Of a DNA stretch of 64,000 nucleotides, positions 8,210 to 16,738 are shown piece by piece. Below the pieces are notes generated by a model. It had not been told where the DNA came from. It saw only the letters and a program-made list of their open reading frames with translations, and made no database searches. The number at the start of each line of letters is the position of its first letter. The first letter of the stretch is position 1. Position numbers and translations under genes: made by a program. The stretch covers positions 372,001-436,000 of the forward strand of contig JBCBVY010000004.1 in NCBI GenBank assembly GCA_039817385.1, given 5' to 3'. This DNA comes from JBCBCP01 sp039817385 (lineage in GTDB: Bacteria > Pseudomonadota > Alphaproteobacteria > Rhodobacterales > Rhodobacteraceae).

Positions 8210-8324
8210 GGCACGCGCAGGCGTCAAAGGGCTTGGCTGCGGCTATGAAATTGGCAGGCACATGCACCCGGCCCTCTTGAGCAATATCAAGGTGGCGCCC
8301 CTTTGGCCCCTGCAATATGGCCCC

Positions 8325-8825
8325 ATGCCAGCCGCAACAAACAAATCCGACCTTCTTGCCGTCTTCGACAAAGACCTGGCGAAGCTTCGTAAAACGCTCG
8401 CAAGCGTTGACGAAACCAACTCCAATTTGTCGGCGCCGGGTGACGACACCACGATAAAGGGGATCATCGCGCACCGAACGCATTGGATGGGCCTGTTCCA
8501 CGGTTGGTATGATGACGGGGTTGCGGGGCGCGCGGTTCATGTGCCTGCCAAGGGCTACAAGTGGAACCAGCTCAAGCCGTACAACGCACCAATTTACGCA
8601 AAGGGCCAAAAAAGCTCTTGGTCAGACCTGGTTTCAGAGTTCGACGCAGCCTGCGAAAAGCTCCGGCAATTTATCGATGCGCAGGACGATGCGGCGCTCT
8701 ACGCGTGCGGCCAGTACGCTTGGACTGGCAAATGGACGCTCGGGCGGTATGCGGAAGCATCCGGACCGTCACATTTCCGTTCTGCGAACACCTACATCCG
8801 CAAGGCTTTGCGCAGCGGCGTTTGA
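8325..8825 (+). CDS. ClbS/DfsB family four-helix protein (DUF1706)
   Basis: The protein has 166 residues from the ATG at 8325 (MPAATNKSDLLAVFDKDLAKL). The sequence features IIAHRTHWMGLFHGWYDDG, a KGYKWNQLKPYN block and a C-terminal WTGKWTLGRYAEASGPSHFRSA segment, all typical of ClbS/DfsB/DUF1706. Founding members include ClbS, which inactivates colibactin, and DfsB (also called IrsA). The fold is a DinB-like four-helix bundle. It is monocistronic and divergent from the sulfur operon. The substrate here is unknown; no genotoxin cluster is present, so a general detoxification role is only a guess. Confidence 0.85.
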   Translation: MPAATNKSDLLAVFDKDLAKLRKTLASVDETNSNLSAPGDDTTIKGIIAHRTHWMGLFHGWYDDGVAGRAVHVPAKGYKWNQLKPYNAPIYAKGQKSSWSDLVSEFDAACEKLRQFIDAQDDAALYACGQYAWTGKWTLGRYAEASGPSHFRSANTYIRKALRSGV

Positions 8826-8902
8826 TCTGCGGCGCGCCGTCCCGTCAGATGACCCGTCACGGCCCTGAAAACCGACTGCTCACCCAGCGGGCCGCGCGAT
8901 GG

Positions 8903-9616
8903 TCAAGAGCCGGCTGATTTGACCAGATACGCCAGCCCGTCTTTGTCGATCAGCCGAACTTCCCCGCGCGCCTGCTCGACCCATCCCCTGCGTTGAAACT
9001 CGGACAATGTGCGCGAGATGACCTCGCGCGCCGTGCCTAGCTCTGTTCCCAGAACCGCATGGGTTGCGCGCACGGTGTCTTCGTCCCCGGCGAGTTCTAA
9101 CAGACGCGATGCGAGGCGCACATCCATGCGCTGAAAAACGATGTCATCAATGAGGGTGAACAAGTCCGTTATACGGCGGGAATAAGCGGAGAACACAAAC
9201 TCCCGAAACACCGGCGATTTTGCAATAAGACCATCAAACGTCGTGCGCGGGATCGCGATCGCCTTTACGTCCGTTTCTGCCGTACCTTCGGCCGCATAAT
9301 CTTCAAAAGCGAGCATACAGGCCGTAGTGAGAACGCAGCTTTCGCCCGCATGCACCCGATACAAAAAAATCTCGCGCCCGGTGTCCGAGCGCTGCTGAAC
9401 CTTCACCGTGCCGTCAAGGAGGAGTAACAGATTGTCCGCCGTTTGCCCGGGCGCGAAAATCTGTGTTCCGGCAGAAATTGAAACGACATCGCTGCCGGAA
9501 ACAAGTTCTGATTTTATCGCGTCGGGAAGGCTGTTAAGGCCCCGAAATTTTGTGATCCAGCTTTCGTCCATGCGTGCGTTCCGATGTTCTGCGTCACCTG
9601 TGATGTGTGGATTCAT
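8903..9616 (-). CDS. Crp/Fnr family transcriptional regulator
   Basis: This 237-residue regulator has an N-terminal cyclic-nucleotide-binding-like beta barrel (ISAGTQIFAPGQTADNLLLLLDG) and a C-terminal winged helix-turn-helix with recognition segment LGTELGTAREVISRTLSEF near residues 190-205. There is no N-terminal cysteine cluster, so it is not an oxygen-sensing iron-sulfur FNR. An alternative start at 9569-9571 (MDESWITKF) has a GGAA sequence upstream and would shorten it by 15 residues. It converges on the ClbS-like gene and is transcribed away from the sulfur operon. The ligand is unknown; sulfur or redox sensing would suit its neighbours but is speculation. Confidence 0.88.
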   Translation of the reverse strand: MNPHITGDAEHRNARMDESWITKFRGLNSLPDAIKSELVSGSDVVSISAGTQIFAPGQTADNLLLLLDGTVKVQQRSDTGREIFLYRVHAGESCVLTTACMLAFEDYAAEGTAETDVKAIAIPRTTFDGLIAKSPVFREFVFSAYSRRITDLFTLIDDIVFQRMDVRLASRLLELAGDEDTVRATHAVLGTELGTAREVISRTLSEFQRRGWVEQARGEVRLIDKDGLAYLVKSAGS

Positions 9617-9705
9617 TTAAGATTAGTCTAGGTGCAATGCGCACGGGCCTATCTGTGGCACCGCTGCCAGAACTATGCTTGGAAGCTGGATGTGCGCGTG
9701 ACGCA

Positions 9706-10548
9706 TTACTCGGGCCCGGGGAAGGTGACAGAGGTCACATCGACGACAAAGAAGGGGAAATAGTCCGCCGTCCCAAAATTGTTCCCTGCCTCAACATGCG
9801 TGGGCAGGCGAAACCCGTCGAAATCGCGAAATTCCGAGAGATGGCCACCAAACGGCTGAAGCCGGTGCACTTTTTCAGGGTTCGCATCGCTCCACCGCAT
9901 AAACGACACCTGACGTGGCCGCCCATCCCGGGCGACCGTCACATCAACCGATTGCGCCAGCCCATGATAGCGCATCGTCATGCGCGCGACATTTTCGGAC
10001 ACGGGCGCCCACGTGACATTTGGCCCGGGAAGGACCGCGGCAGGAGACCAAAACACGGCTTCGGCAACATAGCGGCCAAATGCCGATCGGGTGTGATCAT
10101 CCGTGCCGCCGAACCGCGCAACCGGTGCGACGTTCAACAGCCAGAACCGCGTCCACCTGCCACTGTCTGACCCCGACATTTGCATGACACCGTTGCCCGC
10201 CGCCATCTTCCAGACAAAGCCGTGCGGCGCAGCAAGCGTCTGCCTCGCGCGCATCCGCATGTAGGCGGGATCGGCTTTGTCGCCCATCCCGAATTTACCC
10301 TGCATCTCGATCACCGCGACGGCTCGAAGCGGCGTGCCTTCGGCAATGGCGAAGGTAAAGTAACGCTGTGCCGGTTCGGGCAGCTCCGCGATCATCTCTG
10401 CCGAAAAGACGCGCGGGTCCGAAGGTTGCAAGGCGATCAGGCGATCCCTCTCTGCCCGGTCGGCGCGATGATCACTCTGCCGCCAAAGCACAAAGCCAAG
10501 CAGAGTGAGCCCAACAAGACCCACCAGCGATATCACGAGCAGGTTCAA
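9706..10548 (-). CDS. DUF6544/DUF6920 family membrane-anchored protein
   Basis: This 280-residue protein starts with TTG at 10546-10548, behind a strong GAGGAG ribosome binding site. Residues 3-22 form a single N-terminal membrane helix, followed by a large soluble domain containing LPEPAQRYFTFAIAEGTPL and, near the end, FRLPTHVEAGNNFGTADYFPF. This matches uncharacterised DUF6544/DUF6920 proteins. It lies 36 bases downstream of phaC and is probably cotranscribed with phaC and the DksA-like gene. No catalytic motif is evident to me and the function is unknown. Confidence 0.75.
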   Translation of the reverse strand: MNLLVISLVGLVGLTLLGFVLWRQSDHRADRAERDRLIALQPSDPRVFSAEMIAELPEPAQRYFTFAIAEGTPLRAVAVIEMQGKFGMGDKADPAYMRMRARQTLAAPHGFVWKMAAGNGVMQMSGSDSGRWTRFWLLNVAPVARFGGTDDHTRSAFGRYVAEAVFWSPAAVLPGPNVTWAPVSENVARMTMRYHGLAQSVDVTVARDGRPRQVSFMRWSDANPEKVHRLQPFGGHLSEFRDFDGFRLPTHVEAGNNFGTADYFPFFVVDVTSVTFPGPE

Positions 10549-10584
10549 ATCTCCTCTGCCGAGCGTCTGCCGCTGGGCATGGCG

Positions 10585-12387
10585 CTACGGCTGACGGATG
10601 TAGGCACCCGGGGCGTCAGGTTTACGCCCCGCATAAAGCCCCCTTGCCCCCATCTTTGGCGGCTTTGTCTGGCCACTGGACTGGTCTTTCAACCATGTTG
10701 CCATTTCCGGCCACCAGGAGCCTTGGTGTACAACGCTGCCGGCGATCCATTCATCAGGCGGCGTGTAAAGGGCACCGGGCACGCGCCGATCAATCCGGTA
10801 ATGCCTGTTGGCGTGTCCAGGCTCGCTCAGAATCCCGCCGTTGTGCCCGCCTTTAGTCAGGACAAAGGTGACATCCCCGTCTGTGAAGAGACGCACCTTG
10901 TAAACAGATCGCCACGGCGCGATGTGGTCTGTCTCCGTGGCCACGACAAACATCGGCACGCGAATGTCCTTGAGCGCAATCACATGACCTTCGACGGAGA
11001 ACCGGCCTGCGCTCAACCGGTTTTCCAGGAACAATCCACGAAGGTATTCGGAATGCATGCGCGCCGGCATACGTGTCGTATCGTTGTTCCACACGGTCAA
11101 ATCGGACGGCAGATCATCCTCGCCCAAAAAGTAGCGACGCACAGCACGGGCATAGATAAGGTCTTCTGCGCGAATGGTGGTGAACGTCCGCGTCATCTGA
11201 GGCCGGTCTAGGTAGCCCTGAAGCCACATGAGATCCTCGACAAAGGCGACTTGGCTATCGTCGATAAAGAGCAACAGCTCACCGGCTTCGGCGAAATCGA
11301 CTTGGGCGGCCATCAGGGTCACGGTGGCCAGCCGATCGTCGGCATCCCGGCTCATGACGGCGGCCGCGATGGCGAGCAACGTGCCCCCCAAACAGTACCC
11401 ATTGGCGTGAATTTTCTGATCCGGCACAATTGCGTTAATCGCGTCGATGGCCGCCATGATGCCGTCCTTGCGGTAATCCTCGAGCGAGATCTCTGCCATG
11501 TCGGTGTCCGGGTTCACCCACGAAATCATGAAAACCGTGAAACCTTGATCCAGAAGATATCGGACCATCGAGTTTTCAGGCGAGAGATCCAGAATGTAGT
11601 ATTTCATAATCCAGGCAGGCACAAAAAGTATGGGCTCGGCCTGCACCTGATCCGTGGTGGGCGTGTATTGAATCAACTCGAAAAGGTGATTGCGGAAGAC
11701 GACCTTGCCGGGCGTACAGGCAATGTCCTTGCCGATTTCGAAGCCGTCCGGTGCCGCCTGTCGGTCCTGCAACAGCGTGTGCAGGACATCTTCTCTGAAA
11801 TGGGCGGCGCCATCGATGAGGTTCCGGCCCTTTGTCTCTTGCGTTTTGCGAATGATCTCGGGGTTCAGCACCGGGTTGTTGGACGGGGAGAAGAGATCGA
11901 GCGCCTGGCGGACCTGAAACTGCGCGCGTTCTGCGTCTCTTGCGGCGATACCGGGCATCGGTTCTGTCGCGGCCTGCCACCAGTCTTGCGTTGCAAAAAA
12001 CGCCTGCTGCCACAGGGTAAAGGGCGCCTTCTGCCAGTCCGGATACGTGAAGCGGTGATCCTGCCGGCGCGGCGAAAACGGGGGTTCAGGATTTGCGCTT
12101 AGGGCCAATTGGGTTGCGTAATGCCCGACCTTGGCCGCATTTGTCATGGCGCGTTCAGCCAGCTCCAACTGCCGTCCGGGTGAGCGCCCCAGATGAACCG
12201 CCCAGTCCATCCAAGTGGCCATGATCGAATATGGCGAGACACCAGCCGTCGATCGTGCCAGCGCGGCACGAGAGGCGCGGTCAAGCTTTTCGTAAGGATG
12301 CGGCGCCGCCTTAAAACGTGTCGCGACCGGGCTTTCTTCGGCACGGCTTTCACTCACGATGGCGCCAAAATTCTTAATCTCAGTCAT
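10585..12387 (-). CDS. phaC: Class I poly(3-hydroxyalkanoate) synthase PhaC
   Basis: The protein has 600 residues, close to class I PhaC length. It carries the synthase lipase-like box GYCLGGTLL near residue 340, with the nucleophilic Cys in place of Ser, and a late HIAPWRSVYK histidine. It also has the family segments WNNDTTRMPARMHSEYLRG and KGGHNGGILSEPGH. The enzyme polymerises 3-hydroxyacyl-CoA into storage granules. The start at 12385-12387 (MTEIKNFG) has AAAGAG immediately upstream; an ATG four codons earlier is possible. It is encoded behind a DksA-like gene rather than near phaP or phaZ, and an FNR-type box lies in the divergent promoter. This suggests expression under low oxygen, when reducing power is in excess. 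Confidence 0.92.
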   Translation of the reverse strand: MTEIKNFGAIVSESRAEESPVATRFKAAPHPYEKLDRASRAALARSTAGVSPYSIMATWMDWAVHLGRSPGRQLELAERAMTNAAKVGHYATQLALSANPEPPFSPRRQDHRFTYPDWQKAPFTLWQQAFFATQDWWQAATEPMPGIAARDAERAQFQVRQALDLFSPSNNPVLNPEIIRKTQETKGRNLIDGAAHFREDVLHTLLQDRQAAPDGFEIGKDIACTPGKVVFRNHLFELIQYTPTTDQVQAEPILFVPAWIMKYYILDLSPENSMVRYLLDQGFTVFMISWVNPDTDMAEISLEDYRKDGIMAAIDAINAIVPDQKIHANGYCLGGTLLAIAAAVMSRDADDRLATVTLMAAQVDFAEAGELLLFIDDSQVAFVEDLMWLQGYLDRPQMTRTFTTIRAEDLIYARAVRRYFLGEDDLPSDLTVWNNDTTRMPARMHSEYLRGLFLENRLSAGRFSVEGHVIALKDIRVPMFVVATETDHIAPWRSVYKVRLFTDGDVTFVLTKGGHNGGILSEPGHANRHYRIDRRVPGALYTPPDEWIAGSVVHQGSWWPEMATWLKDQSSGQTKPPKMGARGLYAGRKPDAPGAYIRQP

Positions 12388-12435
12388 CTCTTTTTCCATC
12401 TATGGGTATTTGGCACGCGTGTCTTAACGCCCGCG

Positions 12436-12765
12436 CTACTGCGGTTTTGCGCCCGCACAGGTCCTGCAAAGGACGGCATAAAGCACAGCCTCCATACGTT
12501 CCTTGAGGATTGGAGCGCCGCAGTTTTGACAGATGCCGTACTCGCCTTTTTCGATCAGGCCGAGCGCCTTGCGCAAAAGGGCAACCTCGCGCTGTGCTGC
12601 GTGCCCGATGGTTTCGAGCGCCTCGTCGTCCTCAAGATCGATGGCTTGATCGATCAGATCCTTCGTTTTGGGCTGGTCGAGGTCTTCCTCGATTGCCTTG
12701 ATGCGCGCGGAAAGTTCCCCAATACGCGCGTCGATCAGGGTCTTGAAGTGGTCAAGATCTAACAT
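12436..12765 (-). CDS. DksA/TraR-type zinc finger protein
   Basis: This 109-residue protein has a coiled-coil-like first half and a C-terminal zinc finger CQNCG...CRTC (four cysteines near residues 82-104). DksA/TraR proteins insert into the RNA polymerase secondary channel and modulate transcription with ppGpp. At this length it is shorter than canonical DksA and resembles the short paralogues common in alphaproteobacteria. It is the first gene of a probable operon with phaC, 48 bases upstream of it. The FNR-type box at 12914 lies about 150 bases before its start. Confidence 0.9.
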   Translation of the reverse strand: MLDLDHFKTLIDARIGELSARIKAIEEDLDQPKTKDLIDQAIDLEDDEALETIGHAAQREVALLRKALGLIEKGEYGICQNCGAPILKERMEAVLYAVLCRTCAGAKPQ

Positions 12766-12913
12766 GGCCTCGCCTCACATTCCCAAAGCGCACCGCAGGG
12801 CGCCGGATGCGCAAACGGGCGCAGGGTAAGCAGTCATGGTCTTCTCCAGTGGTCTTGCTGCGCATTAGACACCCAATGCAGGCCAACCATGCTTCACCGG
12901 AGCCGCGGGCGCG

Positions 12914-12927
12914 TTGATTTTTGTCAA
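12914..12927. promoter_or_regulatory. FNR/FixK-type box between dksA-like and M50 protease genes
   Basis: TTGAT-TTTT-GTCAA matches the FNR/FixK consensus TTGAT-N4-ATCAA with a single mismatch. It sits in the divergent intergenic region, 93 bases upstream of the M50 protease start and about 150 bases upstream of the dksA-like gene. The FixK protein encoded at 16739 is the obvious candidate to bind it. Confidence 0.7.
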
Positions 12928-13019
12928 AACGGGGTGCTGGCGAGTTCTCATAATCAAAGCCACGCACGGCCGCAGTGCGAAACGCTGCGTTTGGCAAACG
13001 CGCTCAGGGAAGGTTGGAT

Positions 13020-14183
13020 GTGTTTGGAAAGCGACACGCACTGGTCACAGTCTTTGGGATTGAGATCGCACTGACAGCCAGTTGGGCGATCATTGCCGGC
13101 CTCATTGCCTGGACACTTGCAACACAGGTCTTCCCGCAAGAGCTGCCCGGGGCGTCACCTGTCACACATGCCTTCATGGGACTGTGCGGTGCCGCGATAT
13201 TCTTCTTGTCGTTGCTCTTGCACGAGTTGTCCCATGCGATGGTGGCGCGTCACTTCGGTCTTCGCGTGCCGCGCATCACGCTTTTCCTCTTTGGCGGCGT
13301 GGCTGAATTGGAAGAAGAGCCTTCGGCGCCCAAAGACGAATTCTGGATCGCCATCGCGGGCCCGATCATGAGCCTCGCACTGGCTTTGCTGTTTTGGATC
13401 GTTGCAACGCTCGAGGCGCTGGTTGGCATATCGCCTCCGGCGCAAGCGGTGCTTGGATACCTTTCGCTGATCAACCTGGTATTGGCGATCTTCAACATGC
13501 TCCCCGCGTTTCCTCTGGACGGAGGCCGCGTCTTGCGCGCCGCGCTTTGGTGGAATTCCGGAGATATCGTCCGGGCAACCGAAATCGCGGGAAAAACCGG
13601 TATGGTCTTTGCCTATGTCCTGATCGGCCTGGGGTTTCTTGCCCTGTTTGACAACAGTGTTGTTGGCGGAGCGTGGCAGATCCTTTTGGGCCTGTTTGTT
13701 TTTGCAGCCGCAAAAGGCAGTGTCGAAGCGCAGAACGTGAAATCCTATCTCGGAGGTCGCCACGTGCGTCATTTGATGACCCCCGATCCCATCACCGCGT
13801 CGCCGGACATGTCCCTCGCCGATCTTGTGAATCGCGTGTTTCTGGCGCACCGGATCAGCTTTGCACCGGTGTGCGAACGCGAAGCTTTGCTTGGCTATAT
13901 TGACACGGGCGGCCTGTCTGACATCGAACGCGAGAACTGGCAGAACACCCGGGTCGGCGATGTTTTTGTGGGCCTTTCGAAAGCGGCAACGCTTCAACCT
14001 CAAGACGATGTCGAGGAGGTGCTGAACCAGGTGCGCGAGTCTGGCCGTCGAAAGTTTCTTGTTGTTGACGGGAATGATCTTGTTGGGGTGATCACACTGG
14101 CGGATGTGTCGCGTTATCTGAGCCTTATGACAGAAATCGGAGACCGCCACCTTCATGACACCGCGCGTGTTTCCAGCACATAA
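13020..14183 (+). CDS. Site-2 protease (M50 family) with CBS domain pair
   Basis: Start is GTG at 13020, giving MFGKRHALVTVFGIEI (387 residues). This is the usual beginning of this family, and AGGGAAGG lies 6 bases upstream; an ATG 15 codons earlier is less likely. The zinc motif HELSH is at residues 68-72 within a membrane helix, and the second motif FNMLPAFPLDGGR near 163-175 supplies the third ligand Asp. About six membrane spans precede a cytoplasmic pair of CBS domains (VRHLMTPDPITASP and a second repeat near 320-380). Such rhomboid-unrelated intramembrane metalloproteases cleave membrane-bound signalling proteins. The FNR-type box upstream suggests low-oxygen control. Confidence 0.9.
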   Translation: MFGKRHALVTVFGIEIALTASWAIIAGLIAWTLATQVFPQELPGASPVTHAFMGLCGAAIFFLSLLLHELSHAMVARHFGLRVPRITLFLFGGVAELEEEPSAPKDEFWIAIAGPIMSLALALLFWIVATLEALVGISPPAQAVLGYLSLINLVLAIFNMLPAFPLDGGRVLRAALWWNSGDIVRATEIAGKTGMVFAYVLIGLGFLALFDNSVVGGAWQILLGLFVFAAAKGSVEAQNVKSYLGGRHVRHLMTPDPITASPDMSLADLVNRVFLAHRISFAPVCEREALLGYIDTGGLSDIERENWQNTRVGDVFVGLSKAATLQPQDDVEEVLNQVRESGRRKFLVVDGNDLVGVITLADVSRYLSLMTEIGDRHLHDTARVSST

Positions 14184-14319
14184 GTGACCGAAGATTGGCC
14201 CCACGCCATCCTGCATGCGCGCAGCCTTTCATTATGTCGCAGTCTTTCCAGGAGGACTTCGATGCTACCACATTGAAGAATCTGAATTCATGGTGGGCGT
14301 CGAAAGGGGCCAGGACGTG

Positions 14320-15867
14320 ATGAGAGACGCGGCAAACGACAGGGAAGACAGTGCCCTCCTTTTGGCTGTCATGGAGGCCGCCGTCGATGCGATTATCGTT
14401 GCAGACAGCACAGGGCGTATCCTCCGCGTGAACACCGCCGCATGCGCGCTGTTTCGCTACCCGAGCGAAGAGCTTGTCGGCCAAAGCGTCAATATGCTGA
14501 TGCCCGAGGCGATGGCCGAGCGACACGACGGTTTTATGGCGCACCACATCGCAACAGGCGAGAAACGGATCATCGGGATCGGACGCGATGTAGAAGGCGT
14601 GCGGAGCGACGGTTCTACCTTCCCGCTTCACCTTTCTGTCGGCAAGACGGAGCTGCAAGGTCAGACACTCTTTGTCGGCATTCTCCATGACCTCACCGAA
14701 CGGCGCGCGTCACAAGAGGCCCTTGCCCGCTCGCAGCGACTTGACGCGATCGGAAAACTGACGGGCGGCATCGCGCATGACTTCAACAATCTTTTGACCG
14801 TGGTGATTGGTAACCTGGAGCTTTTGGAGATGCGCGGCGTGGACGATCGCCAATCCGCGCTGATCAGCGACGCTTTGGAATCTGCGGAGCTCGGGGCCGA
14901 ATTGACCTCTCGCTTGCTGGTCTTCGCCAAGAAAGGCACGCTCAAACCGGTTCAGGTGAACTTGCGTGACCTTACAAAGGATGCGCTCAATATTCTCGAA
15001 CGCACGATCGGCGAACGGTACAAGATCAAAACAAATTTTGCCTCGAACCTGGCCGATGTTCTTCTCGACCCTGTCCAGCTTCAATCGGCGCTCATCAACT
15101 TGGCGCTGAACGCGCGCGACGCGATGCCGGAGGGCGGTGAGTTGCTCATCTCCGTCGCGAACATCACCATAGACGACACATATATTGCCCAGGAAACGGA
15201 CATTGAACCAGGTCAATACGTGCGCCTATTTGTGAGCGACAATGGCAAGGGCATGAGCCAAGAGGCGCAGCGGCGCGCTTTTGAACCGTTCTTTACAACC
15301 AAAGCGGAGAGCGGTGGATCAGGGCTGGGTCTGGCGATGGTCTACGGGTTCGTCAAGCAGTCAGGCGGGCACATTACGCTCTACAGTGAGCTTGGGTATG
15401 GAACCAGTTTCGGCCTTTACTTCCCCGTCGCCGCGCCGTTGGGAGAAAGCGCAACACGCGGCAGCGCCGCGCCCGCCGCGATACCGCGGGGGCGTGGGCA
15501 GGTTATCCTTGTTGTTGAAGACAACCCAAAGGTCCGGCGCTTGTCTGTGGAACGTGTCCGCGACCTGGGATACAAAACCGAAGAAGCCGAAAGCGGGGAT
15601 CGCGCCTATGAGATGCTGCGCGGCGGGCTCAAAGCTGATGCCGTGTTCAGCGATCTTGTGATGCCAGGCACGCTCAATGGGTACGAGCTTGCAGCGCGCG
15701 TGCTCGAAGAGTTCCCGCGCACCGGTGTCTTATTGACATCAGGCTACGCCAGCGACGTCGTGACGGGCCGACTTGGCGGCTCTGACGTGTTCAAGGTTCT
15801 GCACAAACCCTACCGCTTGCCCGAACTTGCAGAGCGTCTTCATGCCCTTTTTGGCGGCCCTGACTGA
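14320..15867 (+). CDS. fixL: Hybrid FixL-like oxygen-sensing histidine kinase (hFixL)
   Basis: The protein has 515 residues from the ATG at 14320, behind CAGGA; earlier in-frame ATGs exist at 14290 and 14215. A PAS domain fills residues about 15-135. It contains the FixL haem signature AERHDGF (His near residue 69, codon 14524-14526) followed by IIGIGRDVEG and DGSTFPLHLSVG, as in rhizobial FixL. A kinase core follows, with H-box AHDFNNLL, N-box NLALNARDA and G-boxes (DNGKGM, GSGLGLAM). A C-terminal receiver has FSDLVMPG Asp and the late HKPY Lys. No membrane span is visible, so it is a soluble hybrid kinase. The facing response regulator and fixK make an oxygen cascade likely. Confidence 0.9.
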   Translation: MRDAANDREDSALLLAVMEAAVDAIIVADSTGRILRVNTAACALFRYPSEELVGQSVNMLMPEAMAERHDGFMAHHIATGEKRIIGIGRDVEGVRSDGSTFPLHLSVGKTELQGQTLFVGILHDLTERRASQEALARSQRLDAIGKLTGGIAHDFNNLLTVVIGNLELLEMRGVDDRQSALISDALESAELGAELTSRLLVFAKKGTLKPVQVNLRDLTKDALNILERTIGERYKIKTNFASNLADVLLDPVQLQSALINLALNARDAMPEGGELLISVANITIDDTYIAQETDIEPGQYVRLFVSDNGKGMSQEAQRRAFEPFFTTKAESGGSGLGLAMVYGFVKQSGGHITLYSELGYGTSFGLYFPVAAPLGESATRGSAAPAAIPRGRGQVILVVEDNPKVRRLSVERVRDLGYKTEEAESGDRAYEMLRGGLKADAVFSDLVMPGTLNGYELAARVLEEFPRTGVLLTSGYASDVVTGRLGGSDVFKVLHKPYRLPELAERLHALFGGPD

Positions 15868-16595
15868 CTGGCAACCCGCGTGATGTCCCCGGTAAAGACA
15901 TAGCCAACCCCGCGCACAGTCTTGATCAACTGCGGCTCTGCCGGGTTTCGTTCGATTTTTTTTCTCAAGCGCGCCACCTGGTTGTCGATGGTTCTGTCCA
16001 GAGGTGACCACGTCGTCCCGCCGATAAGGTCCATCAGTTGGTCGCGTGAAAGCTGTCGGCGCGGACGGTCCAGAAAAATCTTCAGAAGCTTGAAGTCAGC
16101 CGCAGTCAGCTCGCACACGGATCCGTCGCGACCGGTCACACCCATACCATCGAGATCGACACATAAACCGTCCACCATCAGCCGATTTTGTTCGAGCACG
16201 GGCTGCGCCCGGGTGGTTTCCGTATCTGCCTTGCGGCGGGCCACGGCGCGGATGCGGGCAAGCACCTCCCGGACATGGAAGGGCTTTGTGATGTAGTCAT
16301 CCGCACCGATTTCGAGGCCAACCACCCGGTCGAACACATCGCCGCGCCCGGTGACCATGATGACAGGAACTTCGGACACGGCGCGAATGTCACGCAGGAT
16401 GTCAAACCCGTTCCGGCCGCCCAGCTGAACATCCAGTGTGACAATACCAAAACTTTCGGCTTTCACGAGATCGACAACGCCGTCGCCGTTCTCGCGGTCT
16501 ATGACGTGATACCCTTCCTCTTCCAGAACGTTTTTGAGTGTCCGGCGCACGAGCGGGTCGTCTTCGATCACGAGGGCTTTGAGCCGATCTGGCAT
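15840..16595 (-). CDS. OmpR/PhoB-family response regulator, FxkR-like
   Basis: The 251-residue regulator starts at the ATG at 16593-16595 (MPDRLKALVIEDDPLV). The receiver has the acidic pair EDD, phosphoacceptor region VTLDVQLGG and KPFH lysine. A winged-helix DNA-binding domain follows, with LTAADFKLLKIFLDRPRRQLSRDQ and a late RGVGYVF. Its 3' end overlaps the FixL-like kinase gene tail-to-tail by 28 bases and it is divergent from fixK. In Rhizobium etli the hybrid FixL signals through FxkR, an OmpR-family protein, to activate fixK, replacing FixJ. The same gene trio here and a K-box-like repeat in the shared promoter support that role. Confidence 0.88.
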   Translation of the reverse strand: MPDRLKALVIEDDPLVRRTLKNVLEEEGYHVIDRENGDGVVDLVKAESFGIVTLDVQLGGRNGFDILRDIRAVSEVPVIMVTGRGDVFDRVVGLEIGADDYITKPFHVREVLARIRAVARRKADTETTRAQPVLEQNRLMVDGLCVDLDGMGVTGRDGSVCELTAADFKLLKIFLDRPRRQLSRDQLMDLIGGTTWSPLDRTIDNQVARLRKKIERNPAEPQLIKTVRGVGYVFTGDITRVASQSGPPKRA

Positions 16596-16647
16596 CGCGG
16601 GACCTTTTGCATGGCGCATGTTCGTGGAAAGGGGAAAGGGAGCCGGG

Positions 16648-16663
16648 GTTACACTTTGATACA
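16648..16663. promoter_or_regulatory. K-box-like direct repeat upstream of fixK
   Basis: GTTACA-CTTT-GATACA is a direct repeat of two hexamers with 10-base periodicity and one difference. It lies 76 bases before the fixK start and 53 bases before the divergent response regulator. As I recall, the FxkR target in rhizobia is a GTTACA-N4-GTTACA direct repeat, which this resembles closely. Confidence 0.65.
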
Positions 16664-16738
16664 AAACCCACACGCACAAGTATAAAACCAGATACGAAGG
16701 TCGTCCATCTTTTCCCAAATCGATATGGTGGGGAAAAA

